From: Streptomyces longisporoflavus
GTDB lineage: Bacteria > Actinomycetota > Actinomycetes > Streptomycetales > Streptomycetaceae
NCBI RefSeq assembly: GCF_014649775.1
Contig: NZ_BMTR01000006.1
Span: forward strand, 372,001 to 436,000
Direction: 5' to 3'
DNA length: 64,000 nt
Part shown: piece after piece, positions 33,342-42,662 of the stretch
Layout: the number at the start of each line of letters is the position of its first letter
How positions within the stretch are numbered: the stretch's first letter is position 1
The notes under the pieces: model-generated
The model's database searches: none
The model's input: the letters and a program-made list of their open reading frames with translations, nothing else
What the model was told of the DNA's origin: nothing
Position numbers and translations under genes: made by a program

Positions 33342-35414
33342 TTACCTCAGGAACGCCGCCGCGACACCCGCGTCGACGGGTATGTGCAGGCCCGTCGTGT
33401 GGGTCAGGTCGCCCGCCGTCAGGGCGAAGACCGCGTTGGCCACGTGCTCGGGCAGCACCTCGCGCTTGAGGAGGGTGCGCTGGGCGTAGAACTCGCCCAG
33501 GTTCTCCTCCTCGATCCCGTACGTCGCCGCGCGCTGAGCGCCCCAGCCGCCCGCGAAGATCCCCGAGCCGCGGACCACGCCGTCCGGGTTGATGCCATTC
33601 ACGCGGATGCCGAACTCGCCCAGTTCGGCTGCCAGAAGGCGGACCTGGTGGGCCTGGTCCGCCTTGGTGGCGGAGTACGCGATGTTGTTCGGGCCCGCGA
33701 ACACCGCGTTCTTGGACGTGATGTAGATGATGTCGCCGCCCAGGGCCTGGTCCCGCATGACGCGGGCCGCCTCGCGGGAGACCAGGAAAGAGCCGCGGGC
33801 CATGATGTCGTGCTGCAGGTCCCAGTCGCGGGCCGTGGTGTCGAGCAGCGGCTTGGAGATGGAGATGCCCGCGTTGTTCACCACCAGGTCGACTCCGCTG
33901 AAGGCGAGAACCGCCGTGGCGAAGGCGCCGGCGATCTGCTCCTCGGACGTGACGTCCATGGGGATGGCGACGGCCTTGTCCGGGCCGCCGAGCTCGTCCG
34001 CCACCGCCGCGGCGTTCTCCGCGTTCAGGTCCGCCACCGCGACGCAGGCGCCCTCCGCCACCAGGCGGTGCGCGATCGCCTTGCCGATGCCGCTGCCCGC
34101 GCCGGTCACCAGGGCGACGCGGGTGGCCAGGGGCTTGGGCTTGGGCAGGCGCTGCAGCTTTGCCTCCTCCAGCGGCCAGTATTCGATGCGGAACTTCTCC
34201 GACTCGTCGATGGGCGCGTAGGCGGAGACGGCTTCCGCGCCTCGCATGACGTTGATCGCGTTCACGTAGAACTCGCCGGCCACGCGTGCCGTCTGCTTGT
34301 CCTTGCCGAAGGAGAACATGCCCACGCCGGGGACGAGGACGATCGCCGGGTCGGCGCCGCGCATCGCGGGGGACGACGGGTCGGCGTGCCGGGTGTAGTA
34401 GGCCGCGTACTCCTCTCGGTAGGCGGTGTGCAGCTCCTTGAGGCGGGTGACGGTCTCGTCGAGCGGCGCGGTGGGCGGCAGGTCGAGGACCAGGGGCCTG
34501 ATCTTCGTGCGGAGGAAGTGGTCGGGGCAGGAGGTGCCCAGGGCCGCCAGGCGCGGGTGCTCCGTGGCGGCCAGGAAGTCGAGGACGGCGTCCGTGTCGG
34601 TGAAGTGGCCGACCTGGGGGCGGTCCTGCGAGGCCAGCGAGCGGATGTGCGGGGCCAGTTCGGCGGCCCGCTGACGGCGCGCGTCGGTGGCAAGGGGAGC
34701 GTATGCGTCCAGCGCCGGGCCGAACGGGGCGGGCTTTCCGTGCTCGGCGAGGAACGCCTCCGCCGTGCGGATGATGTGCAGGGAGTTGCGCTCGCACTCC
34801 CCGGCCGTGGCACCCCAGGCCGTGATGCCGTGACCGCCCAGGATGCAGCCGATGGCGTCGGGGTTCGCCTCCTTCACCGCGGCGATGTCCAGGCCCAGCT
34901 GGAAACCGGGGCGGCGCCACGGCACCCAGACCACAGTCGGGCCGAAGCACTCGGCCGTCAGCTTCTCGCCGTCCGCGGCGCAGGCCAGGGCGATGCCCGA
35001 GTCCGGGTGCAGATGGTCCACGTGCGGCGCGTCCACCAGGGCGTGCATGGCGGTGTCGATGGAGGGGGCCGCGCCGCCCTTGCCGTGCAGGCAGTAGTCG
35101 AAGGCGCCGACCATCTCGTCCTCGCGGTCCGGGCCCTCGTACACCTCCTTGAGTGCGTGCAGGCGGTCCAGGCGCAGGACCGCGAGGCCCGCCTCGGTGA
35201 GGGTGCCCAGGTCGCCGCCCGAACCCTTGACCCACATCAGTTCGGTGTCCGCGCCGGTAACGGGATCGGGGGCCATGCCCTTCGCCGAGGCGTTGCCGCC
35301 CGCGTAGTTCGTGTTGCGCGGGTCGGCGCCCAGGCGGTGCGCGCGGTCCAGAAGTTCCTTGACCCGTTCGTGAGTCTGTTCGTGAGTCTGCTCGTGCTGT
35401 GTCATGTCGCTCAT
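33342..35414 (-). CDS. rhaEW: Bifunctional rhamnulose-1-phosphate aldolase / L-lactaldehyde dehydrogenase
   Basis: 690 aa fusion. Residues about 1-420 are a class-II aldolase domain with zinc-type histidines in VDHLHPDSG and GGHGITAWG. Residues about 430-690 are a short-chain dehydrogenase with VTGAGSGIGKAIA, NNAGIS and the YSATK active site. This RhaEW arrangement is known to split rhamnulose-1-phosphate to DHAP and lactaldehyde and to oxidise the latter to L-lactate. ATG overlaps the rhaI stop (ATGA). A short HEQTHEQTHE repeat sits at the N-terminus. Confidence 0.93.
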   Translation of the reverse strand: MSDMTQHEQTHEQTHERVKELLDRAHRLGADPRNTNYAGGNASAKGMAPDPVTGADTELMWVKGSGGDLGTLTEAGLAVLRLDRLHALKEVYEGPDREDEMVGAFDYCLHGKGGAAPSIDTAMHALVDAPHVDHLHPDSGIALACAADGEKLTAECFGPTVVWVPWRRPGFQLGLDIAAVKEANPDAIGCILGGHGITAWGATAGECERNSLHIIRTAEAFLAEHGKPAPFGPALDAYAPLATDARRQRAAELAPHIRSLASQDRPQVGHFTDTDAVLDFLAATEHPRLAALGTSCPDHFLRTKIRPLVLDLPPTAPLDETVTRLKELHTAYREEYAAYYTRHADPSSPAMRGADPAIVLVPGVGMFSFGKDKQTARVAGEFYVNAINVMRGAEAVSAYAPIDESEKFRIEYWPLEEAKLQRLPKPKPLATRVALVTGAGSGIGKAIAHRLVAEGACVAVADLNAENAAAVADELGGPDKAVAIPMDVTSEEQIAGAFATAVLAFSGVDLVVNNAGISISKPLLDTTARDWDLQHDIMARGSFLVSREAARVMRDQALGGDIIYITSKNAVFAGPNNIAYSATKADQAHQVRLLAAELGEFGIRVNGINPDGVVRGSGIFAGGWGAQRAATYGIEEENLGEFYAQRTLLKREVLPEHVANAVFALTAGDLTHTTGLHIPVDAGVAAAFLR

Positions 35415-36580
35415 GCCCCCCATCCGGCCTGCTCGCCGCCCACGCGGTCCTTGACGATCTGCTCCTGCCAGCCTGACTCCCGATAGGCCCGCATGGGATC
35501 CGGGTCGAGCCCCGAGTCCTCCCTGACTTCTGCCAGTAGGGGACGGACGTCGGTGTTGAAGGCGTCCATCAGGACCGCGTTGGCGGCAAGCACGTCACCG
35601 GTCCGCTGTGCCTCGGCCAGCGCGTCGCCGTCGACGAGGAGCGCCTTCGCCGTGGCCTCCTGCACGTTCATCACCGAGCGGATGATCGCGGGGATCTTCG
35701 CCTCGATGTTGTGGCACTGGTCGAGCATGAACGCCGTGTCGGGAATCAGGCCGCCGCCGCGGATGACCTCGTACATGATCCGGAAGAGCTGGAAGGGGTC
35801 GGCGGCGCCCGCCATCAGGTCGTCGTCGGCGTAGAAGCGCGAGTTGAAGTCGAAGCCGCCGAGACGGCCCTCGCGCAGCAGCGTGGCGACGATGAACTCG
35901 ATGTTGGTGCCGGGGGCGTGGTGGCCGGTGTCCACGACGACCTGCGCCTTGGGGCCGAGCTTCAGGCAGTGGGCGTAGGCCGTGCCCCAGTCGGAGATGT
36001 CCGTCGCGTAGAAGGCCGGCTCGAAGAGCTTGTACTCGATGAGCATGCGCTGGTCGTCGCCGAGGCGGTCGTAGGTGGTGCGCAGGGCCTCCTCCAGGCG
36101 GTCCTGGCGGCTGCGGATGTCGTCCTGGCCGGGGTAGTTGATGCCGTCGGAGAACCAGAGCTTCAGGTCACGCGAGCCCGTCGCGTCCATGATGTCGACG
36201 CACTCCAGGAGATGGTCGAGTGCCTTGCGCCGGATCGTCGGGTCCGGGTTGGTGACCGAGCCGAGCTTGTAGTCGTCGTCCTGGAACACGTTGGTGTTGA
36301 TCGCTCCGAGCCGCACCCCGCGCTCGGTGGCGTACTCCGCGAGGGCGGCGTAGTCGTCGACCTTGTCCCAGGGGATGTGCAGGGCCACCCGGGGTGCCAC
36401 GCCGGTGTGGGCGTGCACCCGGGCGGCGTCGTCCAGCTTTTCGCGGGTCGTGCGGGGGACACCTGGCTGCGCGAAGACCTTGAAGCGCGTACCGGAGTTG
36501 CCGTACGCCCAGGACGGGGTCTCCAGGGCCTGGGTGGTGAGTGCCGTTTTCACGGCGTCCTTGCTGGGTCCGGCGGTCAT
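35411..36580 (-). CDS. rhaI: L-rhamnose isomerase (RhaI type)
   Basis: 389 aa, xylose-isomerase-fold enzyme converting L-rhamnose to L-rhamnulose with two divalent metals. Family stretches include HIPWDKVDDY, LKLWFSDGINYPGQDD, EYKLFEPAFYATD, DTGHHAPGTN and GGFDFNSRFYADDD. ATG behind GGAAGG at 7-base spacing. It follows the rhamnosidase gene by 34 bp, with no promoter or operator of its own, and overlaps rhaEW by 4 bp, so it is probably transcribed from the rhamnosidase promoter. Confidence 0.95.
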   Translation of the reverse strand: MTAGPSKDAVKTALTTQALETPSWAYGNSGTRFKVFAQPGVPRTTREKLDDAARVHAHTGVAPRVALHIPWDKVDDYAALAEYATERGVRLGAINTNVFQDDDYKLGSVTNPDPTIRRKALDHLLECVDIMDATGSRDLKLWFSDGINYPGQDDIRSRQDRLEEALRTTYDRLGDDQRMLIEYKLFEPAFYATDISDWGTAYAHCLKLGPKAQVVVDTGHHAPGTNIEFIVATLLREGRLGGFDFNSRFYADDDLMAGAADPFQLFRIMYEVIRGGGLIPDTAFMLDQCHNIEAKIPAIIRSVMNVQEATAKALLVDGDALAEAQRTGDVLAANAVLMDAFNTDVRPLLAEVREDSGLDPDPMRAYRESGWQEQIVKDRVGGEQAGWGA

Positions 36581-36614
36581 CGCGCAGCCTTCCGAAAAGA
36601 GCGGTCGTTTGGTG

Positions 36615-39600
36615 TCAGTTGGTGAAGCGGTGAGTGCCGGAGGCCGCGGCGAAGACGGCGCAGCCGTCCTCCATCCGCAGGAAGTCCGCCGCGTCGTGCG
36701 TCACTTGAGTGCGCCTGTCGGCGGGTATCCACACCTCCGCCGTGGTGTTGGCGGGCAGGGTCAGGGTGAGACGGAATCCGTCGGCGTCCGTCTTCCAGTG
36801 GGTGGTGACCGGGCCGTAGAGCGCGTCGAAGCTGCTCTGCGCCTCGGTCACGCCGCCGCCGGGGCGCGGGCGGACGAGGATCTTGCGGAAGCCCGGGTCG
36901 GCCGGTGCGATGCCCGCGATGTTCGCGTACATCCACTCGCCCACCGAGCCGTAGGCGTAGTGGTTGAAGGAGTTCATGCCGGCGTCCTGGAAGCTGCCGT
37001 CCGGCTTGATGGAGTCCCAGCGCTCCCACATCGTCGTGGCGCCCTTGTCGATCTGGTAGCCCCAGCCGGGGAAGGACTTCTGGACGAGGAGGCGGTAGGC
37101 GACGTCCGTGTGGCCGGTGGCCGTCAGCACGGGCAGCAGGCGCGGGGTGCCCAGGAAGCCCGTCGAGAGGTGCCATTCCTTGGACTTGATGAGCTCCACC
37201 AGGCGGGCCGCGGCCGGTGCGCGGTCGGCGTCCGCGAGCAGGTCCATGGACAGGGCCAGGACGTACGCGGTCTGCGTGTCGCCCTTCACCCGGCCGCCAC
37301 CGGTCACGTACGCGGCGCGGAAGGCGTCACGGACACTGCCGAAGAGCTTCTTGTAAGGAGCCGGGTCCTTGCCCAGCGCTTCGGCGGTCCTGGCGACCAG
37401 GTCGGCGCTGTGCGCGAAGTAGGCGGTGCCGATGACGTCCTTGGGGGTCTCGTCCTGGATGTTGAGCCAGTCTCCGTAGCCCTCGGCGGGGCGCAGATAG
37501 CCGCTGCTGTGCTTCTCCAGGTAGTCCAGCCACTTCAGCATCGAGGACCAGGACTGCTCCAGGACGCGCTTGTCCCCGTACGCCTGGTACAGCGCCCACG
37601 GGACGGTGACGCCGGCGTCGCCCCAGCCGGCCACGCCCTTGCCGAGCGTCCCGACGGACGGGGCGACATCGGGGAAGGCGCCGTCGTCGGGCTGCCCGTC
37701 GCGCAGGTCGTCCAGCCACTTGGTGAGGAAGCGCGCCGACTCCATCGTGTAGGCGGCGGTCGGCGCGAAGACGTTGATGTCGCCGGTCCAGCCGAGCCGC
37801 TCGTCGCGCGCGGGGGTGTCGGTGGGGACGGAGAGGAAGTTGCCGCGCTGGCCCCAGGTGATGTTGCTGTGCAGCTGGTTGAGCATGGGGACATTCGTCT
37901 TGAAGTCCATGGTGAAGGGCGCGGAGGTGTGGATGACGCGGCCTTTCACCGCGTCGAGCGGCGGTTTGCCCGGATAGCCCGTCACCTCGACGTAGCGGAA
38001 GCCGTGGAAGGTGAAGCGCGGCTCGTACGTCTCCTTGCCGCCGCCCTTGAGGGTGTAGGTGTCCGTGGCGCGCGCCGACCGCAGATTGGTGGTGTAGACC
38101 GTGCCGTCGGGATTGAGGACCTCCGCGTGACGCAGCCGGACCTTCGTGCCGGCCTTCCCGGAGACGGTCAGGCGGACCGCGCCGACCATGTTCTGCCCGA
38201 GGTCGAAGACGAACACGCCGGGCTTCGGCTCGTTCACCTCGCGGGCGGATATCTCGCTCTCCACGCGCGCGTGCCCGTCGATCTGGGCCACGACGGCGGC
38301 CTTGACCTTGTCGGCGGCGTCGGCGGCGAGCCACTCGGAGTCGTCGAAGCCCGCGCGTGTCCAGCCCGTGGTCTCCAGGCGGGCGTCGTACTCCTCGCCC
38401 GACAGGAGGTCGGCAGCGGTCACCGGGCCCGTCGCGGCGCGCCAGTCGGTGCCGGAGAGCACCCGGTCGACGGAGCCGTCGGTGTACGTGATCTCCAGCT
38501 GGCCCAGGAACGCGGGCCGTTCGCCGTACTGGTGCGGGCCGAACATGCCGACGTTGCCCGCGTACCAGCCGACCGCGAGCGTCACGCCGAGGGCGTTGGC
38601 GCCGGACTTGAGCTGCTTGGTGACGTCGTACGTCTGGTACTGGACCCGCTTGTCGTAGTCGGTCCAGCCGGGCGCGAGGCGGGCGTCGCCGACGCGCTCG
38701 CCGTTGAGCCAGGCGTCGTAGAGGCCGAGGGCGGTGGAGTACAGGCGGGCTCGCGCGACCTTCTTGCCGACCCGCAGGCGGAACTCGTGGCGCAGTTGGG
38801 CCGCGGGGGTGTGCTCGGGGGCGACCTTGCCCCACGGGCCCGAACCCCAGGGGGCGAGGACCTTCGAAGCGGCCCAGGAGCCGTCGTCGTAGCCCGTCGC
38901 CCGCCAGTCGCCCGAGGGCTCCTTGTCGGTGGTCTTCCATGTGCCGTCGGTGGTGAGGGTGCGTACGCCGTCGGCGGTCGTCAGTTCGAGCACGCCGAGC
39001 AGACCGGCGGGCCCGGTGGTGGCGTTGGTGGCGGAGACGGCGATGACCGAGGCGCCGGGGCGCAGTTGCCCGGTGACGTCGACGACCGCGGGGCGGCGCC
39101 AGTTGTCGGCGGCGCTGTCCGCCTCGGTGTGCGCCACCTGCGTGCCGTTCACGTACGCGGTGTAGCCGTCGTCCGCCGTCATGACCAGGCGCGCGGAGGT
39201 GACCCCTTCGGGGACGTCTACGCGGCCGCGGAACCAGCGGGTGGCCGCGGGGGCGCTGGTCGCGGGGTCGCCCTCGGGGAACCAGATCCAGGAGGCGCCG
39301 TTAAGGGCGGGCGCCCCGACGAGGGAGGCGGGCGCGCCGATCCACCGCGCCGCCCAGTCCTTCGGCGCAAAGAGCCCGGTCTCCCACCAGGAGGGCTCGC
39401 TCCACTCGGAGGCCTTGCCGGCGGCGTCCCAGACCCGCACCGACCAGTAGTAGCGCGTACGGGACGCGAGGGCGGGGCCCGCGTAGGGGACCAGGACGGA
39501 GTCGCTGGACGCGACCTTGCCGCTGTCCCAGACGTCGGGCTCGGCCAGGCGGTCGCGTGAGGTGGCCACGCGCACCTGGTAGGCGGTCTGGGACTGGCCC

Positions 39601-39818
39601 TCGGCGGCGGACGCCAGGGGCCAGCTCAGCCTCGGGCGCGGCACGTCGAGACCGAGGGGGTGTCCCATGTACTCCACGGTCGGTCTGGTCACGCGCAGGG
39701 AACGCCGCCCGGCGGACGGGGCGGCGGTGGCGGTGGCCGTGGGAACGGCTCCGGCGGCCACCGCCGTTCCCAGGGCGGCGGTGGCGGTGGTGCTGAGCAG
39801 TCGTCTTCTGCTGATCAC
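36615..39818 (-). CDS. Secreted GH78 alpha-L-rhamnosidase
   Basis: 1067 aa. N-terminal Tat signal with SRRRLLSTT and AAGAVPTATATAAPSA, then accessory beta domains and the (alpha/alpha)6 catalytic barrel with the GH78 acidic motif DTPARDERLGWTGD at about 700. It releases L-rhamnose from plant glycosides or polysaccharides outside the cell. I start it at GTG 39818 behind GGAG; GTG 39857 is in frame but would extend the Tat n-region and include a TTA codon. First gene after the LacI-type operator, heading the catabolic operon. Confidence 0.93.
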   Translation of the reverse strand: MISRRRLLSTTATAALGTAVAAGAVPTATATAAPSAGRRSLRVTRPTVEYMGHPLGLDVPRPRLSWPLASAAEGQSQTAYQVRVATSRDRLAEPDVWDSGKVASSDSVLVPYAGPALASRTRYYWSVRVWDAAGKASEWSEPSWWETGLFAPKDWAARWIGAPASLVGAPALNGASWIWFPEGDPATSAPAATRWFRGRVDVPEGVTSARLVMTADDGYTAYVNGTQVAHTEADSAADNWRRPAVVDVTGQLRPGASVIAVSATNATTGPAGLLGVLELTTADGVRTLTTDGTWKTTDKEPSGDWRATGYDDGSWAASKVLAPWGSGPWGKVAPEHTPAAQLRHEFRLRVGKKVARARLYSTALGLYDAWLNGERVGDARLAPGWTDYDKRVQYQTYDVTKQLKSGANALGVTLAVGWYAGNVGMFGPHQYGERPAFLGQLEITYTDGSVDRVLSGTDWRAATGPVTAADLLSGEEYDARLETTGWTRAGFDDSEWLAADAADKVKAAVVAQIDGHARVESEISAREVNEPKPGVFVFDLGQNMVGAVRLTVSGKAGTKVRLRHAEVLNPDGTVYTTNLRSARATDTYTLKGGGKETYEPRFTFHGFRYVEVTGYPGKPPLDAVKGRVIHTSAPFTMDFKTNVPMLNQLHSNITWGQRGNFLSVPTDTPARDERLGWTGDINVFAPTAAYTMESARFLTKWLDDLRDGQPDDGAFPDVAPSVGTLGKGVAGWGDAGVTVPWALYQAYGDKRVLEQSWSSMLKWLDYLEKHSSGYLRPAEGYGDWLNIQDETPKDVIGTAYFAHSADLVARTAEALGKDPAPYKKLFGSVRDAFRAAYVTGGGRVKGDTQTAYVLALSMDLLADADRAPAAARLVELIKSKEWHLSTGFLGTPRLLPVLTATGHTDVAYRLLVQKSFPGWGYQIDKGATTMWERWDSIKPDGSFQDAGMNSFNHYAYGSVGEWMYANIAGIAPADPGFRKILVRPRPGGGVTEAQSSFDALYGPVTTHWKTDADGFRLTLTLPANTTAEVWIPADRRTQVTHDAADFLRMEDGCAVFAAASGTHRFTN

Positions 39819-39844
39819 AACTCGACTCCGTAACGACTCGACGA

Positions 39845-39856
39845 TGAATCGTTTCA
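39845..39856. promoter_or_regulatory. LacI-type operator at rhamnosidase promoter
   Basis: TGAATCGTTTCA is a near-palindrome (10 of 12 positions symmetric) of the TGAAACGTTTCA type bound by LacI-family repressors. It covers the predicted +3 to +14 region of the minus-strand promoter. The matching second site is at 40024-40035. Confidence 0.75.
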
Positions 39857-39865
39857 CAGGAGGCG

Positions 39866-39894
39866 AAACTAGGTAGCGCGCTGGTTGCTGTCAA
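39866..39894 (-). promoter_or_regulatory. Promoter of the rhamnosidase-rhaI-rhaEW operon
   Basis: Minus strand: TTGACA (39894-39889), 17-base spacer, TAGTTT (39871-39866). This is close to the consensus for the principal sigma factor and the best promoter match in the window. Confidence 0.8.
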
Positions 39895-39979
39895 GAGGCC
39901 CCAGTCGCCCGGCTTTTGGTGCATCGGCTGCTCGGCCTTGTTGCGACGCGGGGCGACCGGATTTTTCAAGGCACGCCCA

Positions 39980-40009
39980 TTGACGCCGCAGTTGGTGCGG
40001 GTTTAGCTT
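39980..40009 (+). promoter_or_regulatory. Promoter of the rhamnose importer operon
   Basis: TTGACG (39980-39985), 18-base spacer, TAGCTT (40004-40009). Transcription would begin near 40016, just before the LacI-type operator at 40024. Confidence 0.75.
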
Positions 40010-40023
40010 CCCTGGAAATTGAT

Positions 40024-40035
40024 TGAAACCTTTCA
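40024..40035. promoter_or_regulatory. LacI-type operator at importer promoter
   Basis: TGAAACCTTTCA, symmetric at 10 of 12 positions and matching the site at 39845-39856 at 10 of 12. It lies at about +8 to +20, suiting a roadblock or RNA-polymerase-clearance block. Confidence 0.75.
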
Positions 40036-40128
40036 CGTCAGGTGTCCGCCGGGTGACTCCCGAAGACGCCCACCCCTGATCTCCGCAGTCAGAAGCCGCA
40101 TGCCCTTCGTGACCGATCGGTGCTACCT

Positions 40129-41625
40129 ATGAGAGAGCCCCCCGTCCTTGCCGTACAGGGCCTGAGCAAGTCCTTCGGGGCCGTGCGCGCCCTGCACGAC
40201 GTCTCCCTGGAGCTGTACGCCGGTGAGGCGCACGCCCTCGCGGGCGAGAACGGCGCAGGGAAATCCACCCTCATCAAGACCCTCGCCGGGGTCCACCGGC
40301 CGGACGCGGGGGAGCTGACGCTCGACGGGTCCCCCGTCGTCTTCCACGGCCCCGGTGACGCCAGGGACGCGGGTGTCGCCGTCATCTACCAGGAGCCGAC
40401 GCTCTTCCCCGACCTCTCCGTCGCGGAGAACATCTTCATGGGGCGCCAGCCCCGCCGCTCGTTGGGCCGCGTCGACCACAAGGCCGTGCACGCCGCCGCC
40501 GACGCGCTCTTCAAGCGCCTGGCCGTGGACCTCGACCCCGAACAGCCCGCACGCGGACTCTCCATCGCCGACCAGCAGATCGTCGAGATCGCCAAGGCGC
40601 TCTCCTTCGACGCCCGGGTCCTGATCATGGACGAGCCGACCGCCGCGCTCACCGGCAGCGAAGTGGCCCGCCTCTTCGGCGTCGTGCGCACCCTGCGCGA
40701 ACAGGGCGCCGCGGTCCTCTTCATCTCGCACCGTCTGGAGGAGATCTTCGAGCTGTGCCAGCGCGTCACCACCCTGCGGGACGGCGGTCTGATCGCGAGC
40801 GAGCCGCTCGAAGGCCTCACCGAGGACGACCTCGTACGCCGCATGGTGGGCCGTGACCTCGACGAGCTCTACCCGAAGCAGGACACCGAGGTGGGCGAAG
40901 TCGCGCTCAGCGTCCGCCGGCTGACCCGTGAGGGCGTCTTCACGGACGTCTCGTTCGACGTGCGGCGCGGCGAGATCGTCGGGCTCGCGGGGCTCGTCGG
41001 GGCCGGGCGCAGCGAGGTCGCGCGGGCCGTGTTCGGCGTCGACCGGTGGGACGCCGGCACGGTCGAGGTGCAGGGGAAGGCGCTGCTCAACGGCGCCCCC
41101 AGCACCGCCATGGCGGCCGGGCTCGCGCTCGTCCCCGAGGACCGGCGGGCGCAGGGCCTGGTGATGGACATGTCCATCGAGCGCAACATCGGGCTCACCG
41201 GGCTGCGTACGACGGTGCGCGCGGGCCTCATGGACCGCGGCGCCGAGCGCAGCCGCTCGCTGGACTGGGCGGTGCGGCTACAGGTGAAGTACGCGCGCAT
41301 CGCCGACGCCGTCGGCACCCTGTCCGGCGGCAACCAGCAGAAGGTCGTCCTGGCCAAGTGGCTGGCCACCAAGCCGCAGGTGCTCATCGTGGACGAACCC
41401 ACCCGCGGCATCGACGTCGGCACCAAGGCCGAAGTGCACCGGCTGCTCTCCGAACTCGCCGCCGAGGGAGTCGCGGTCCTGATGATCTCCTCCGACCTGC
41501 CCGAGATCCTCGGTATGGCCGACCGGGTGCTGGTCATGCACGAGGGGCGGCTCACCGCCGAGATCCCGCGCGCGCGGGCCACCGAAGAGTCCGTGATGGC
41601 GGCCGCCACCGGGAGGACCGCATGA
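40129..41625 (+). CDS. rhaT: Rhamnose ABC importer ATPase (two ATPase domains)
   Basis: 498 aa with two tandem ATPase domains as in ribose/rhamnose importers. Domain 1: Walker A GENGAGKST, Walker B VLIMDEPTAAL, and a divergent signature LSIADQQIVEIAKAL. Domain 2: degenerate Walker A GLVGAGRSE, signature LSGGNQQKVVLAKWL, Walker B VLIVDEPTRGID. ATG 40129 has only a weak site (GGTG). The assignment to rhamnose rests on the neighbouring rha genes and the binding protein. Overlaps rhaP as ATGA. Confidence 0.93.
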   Translation: MREPPVLAVQGLSKSFGAVRALHDVSLELYAGEAHALAGENGAGKSTLIKTLAGVHRPDAGELTLDGSPVVFHGPGDARDAGVAVIYQEPTLFPDLSVAENIFMGRQPRRSLGRVDHKAVHAAADALFKRLAVDLDPEQPARGLSIADQQIVEIAKALSFDARVLIMDEPTAALTGSEVARLFGVVRTLREQGAAVLFISHRLEEIFELCQRVTTLRDGGLIASEPLEGLTEDDLVRRMVGRDLDELYPKQDTEVGEVALSVRRLTREGVFTDVSFDVRRGEIVGLAGLVGAGRSEVARAVFGVDRWDAGTVEVQGKALLNGAPSTAMAAGLALVPEDRRAQGLVMDMSIERNIGLTGLRTTVRAGLMDRGAERSRSLDWAVRLQVKYARIADAVGTLSGGNQQKVVLAKWLATKPQVLIVDEPTRGIDVGTKAEVHRLLSELAAEGVAVLMISSDLPEILGMADRVLVMHEGRLTAEIPRARATEESVMAAATGRTA

Positions 41626-42662
41626 GCGTGACCACGCAGAGTCCGGCCCCCGCCGTCGATCCCGGGAAGGCCGCGGGTACGCGCCTGGTGGACCGCGTCT
41701 TCAAGATGCGCGAACTGGCCATCCTCCTTGTCTTCCTGGTGATGATCGGCATCACCCAGGCAGGCAACAGCGAGTTCCTCTCCGAGCAGGGCATCAAGGA
41801 CCTGCTCCTGAACGCGACCATCCTCGTGCTCGTCGCCACGGGGCAGGCCCTCGTCGTCATCACCCGCAACGTCGACCTGTCGGTCGGCTCGACGCTGGGA
41901 ATCAGCGCCTTCGCGGCGGGCAACTACCTCCAGGGCGGCGGCAACTCCACGGTCGCGATCCTCCTCGCGGTCGCGCTCGGCGTCGGCTGCGGACTGCTCA
42001 ACGGAGCGCTCGTCAGCCTGGGCCAGGTGCCCGCGCTCGTCGTCACGCTCGGCACCCTCTACATCATCCGGGGCATCGACTCGATCTGGGTCGGCTCCCG
42101 GCAGATCACCGCGTCCGATCTGCCGGACGGCTTCGTCGACTTCGGCTCCGGCGGCATCTCGGCGGTGCCCTACCTGGCGCTGATCGCCCTCGCCGTCCTG
42201 GTGGTCGTCGCGTACTACCTGCGGCACTTCGGCGGCGGACGCGAGCTGTACGCGCTCGGCTCCAACCCCGAGGCCGCGCGCCTGGCGGGCATCCCGGTAC
42301 GCAAGCGCATCCTGGCCGCCTACACCGCCTGCGGCGCGCTCGCCGGACTCGCGGGCGCGCTCTACCTGGCCCGCTTCGGCAACGTCGACTCCGCCACCGG
42401 CAACGGCTACGAACTCACCGTCGTCAGCGCCGTCGTGGTCGGCGGCGTCGTCTTCACAGGCGGCTCGGGCAGCGTCTACGGGGCGGCACTCGGCGCCCTG
42501 CTCCTCACGTCCATCAACAGCGTGCTGCCCGCCCTCGGCGTCAGCTCCGTGTGGGTGCTCGCCATCAACGGCGTGCTGCTCGTCCTGGCCATCGCCGTCG
42601 ACCGGATCGTCGCCCTGCGCGTCGCCGATGCCCTGAAGAAGAGGAACGCCCGCCATGGCTGA
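41622..42662 (+). CDS. rhaP: Rhamnose ABC importer permease RhaP
   Basis: 346 aa, ribose-type permease with eight or more hydrophobic segments; family stretches NVDLSVGSTLGISAFAA and GSNPEAARLAGIPV (cytoplasmic loop contacting the ATPase). Begins in a 4-bp ATGA overlap and overlaps rhaQ by 8 bp. Confidence 0.93.
   Translation: MSVTTQSPAPAVDPGKAAGTRLVDRVFKMRELAILLVFLVMIGITQAGNSEFLSEQGIKDLLLNATILVLVATGQALVVITRNVDLSVGSTLGISAFAAGNYLQGGGNSTVAILLAVALGVGCGLLNGALVSLGQVPALVVTLGTLYIIRGIDSIWVGSRQITASDLPDGFVDFGSGGISAVPYLALIALAVLVVVAYYLRHFGGGRELYALGSNPEAARLAGIPVRKRILAAYTACGALAGLAGALYLARFGNVDSATGNGYELTVVSAVVVGGVVFTGGSGSVYGAALGALLLTSINSVLPALGVSSVWVLAINGVLLVLAIAVDRIVALRVADALKKRNARHG

Noticed and set aside
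31837..35235. Very long open frames (over 1000 codons) opposite or out of frame with rhaEW and the GH78 gene
   Set aside because: They are Arg/Pro/Gly-rich by-products of GC-rich codons; the overlapping genes have clear domains and correct codon bias.
39819..39857. Earlier GTG start for the rhamnosidase
   Set aside because: It would lie inside the LacI-type operator and add residues that spoil the Tat signal; the GTG at 39818 has a proper GGAG.
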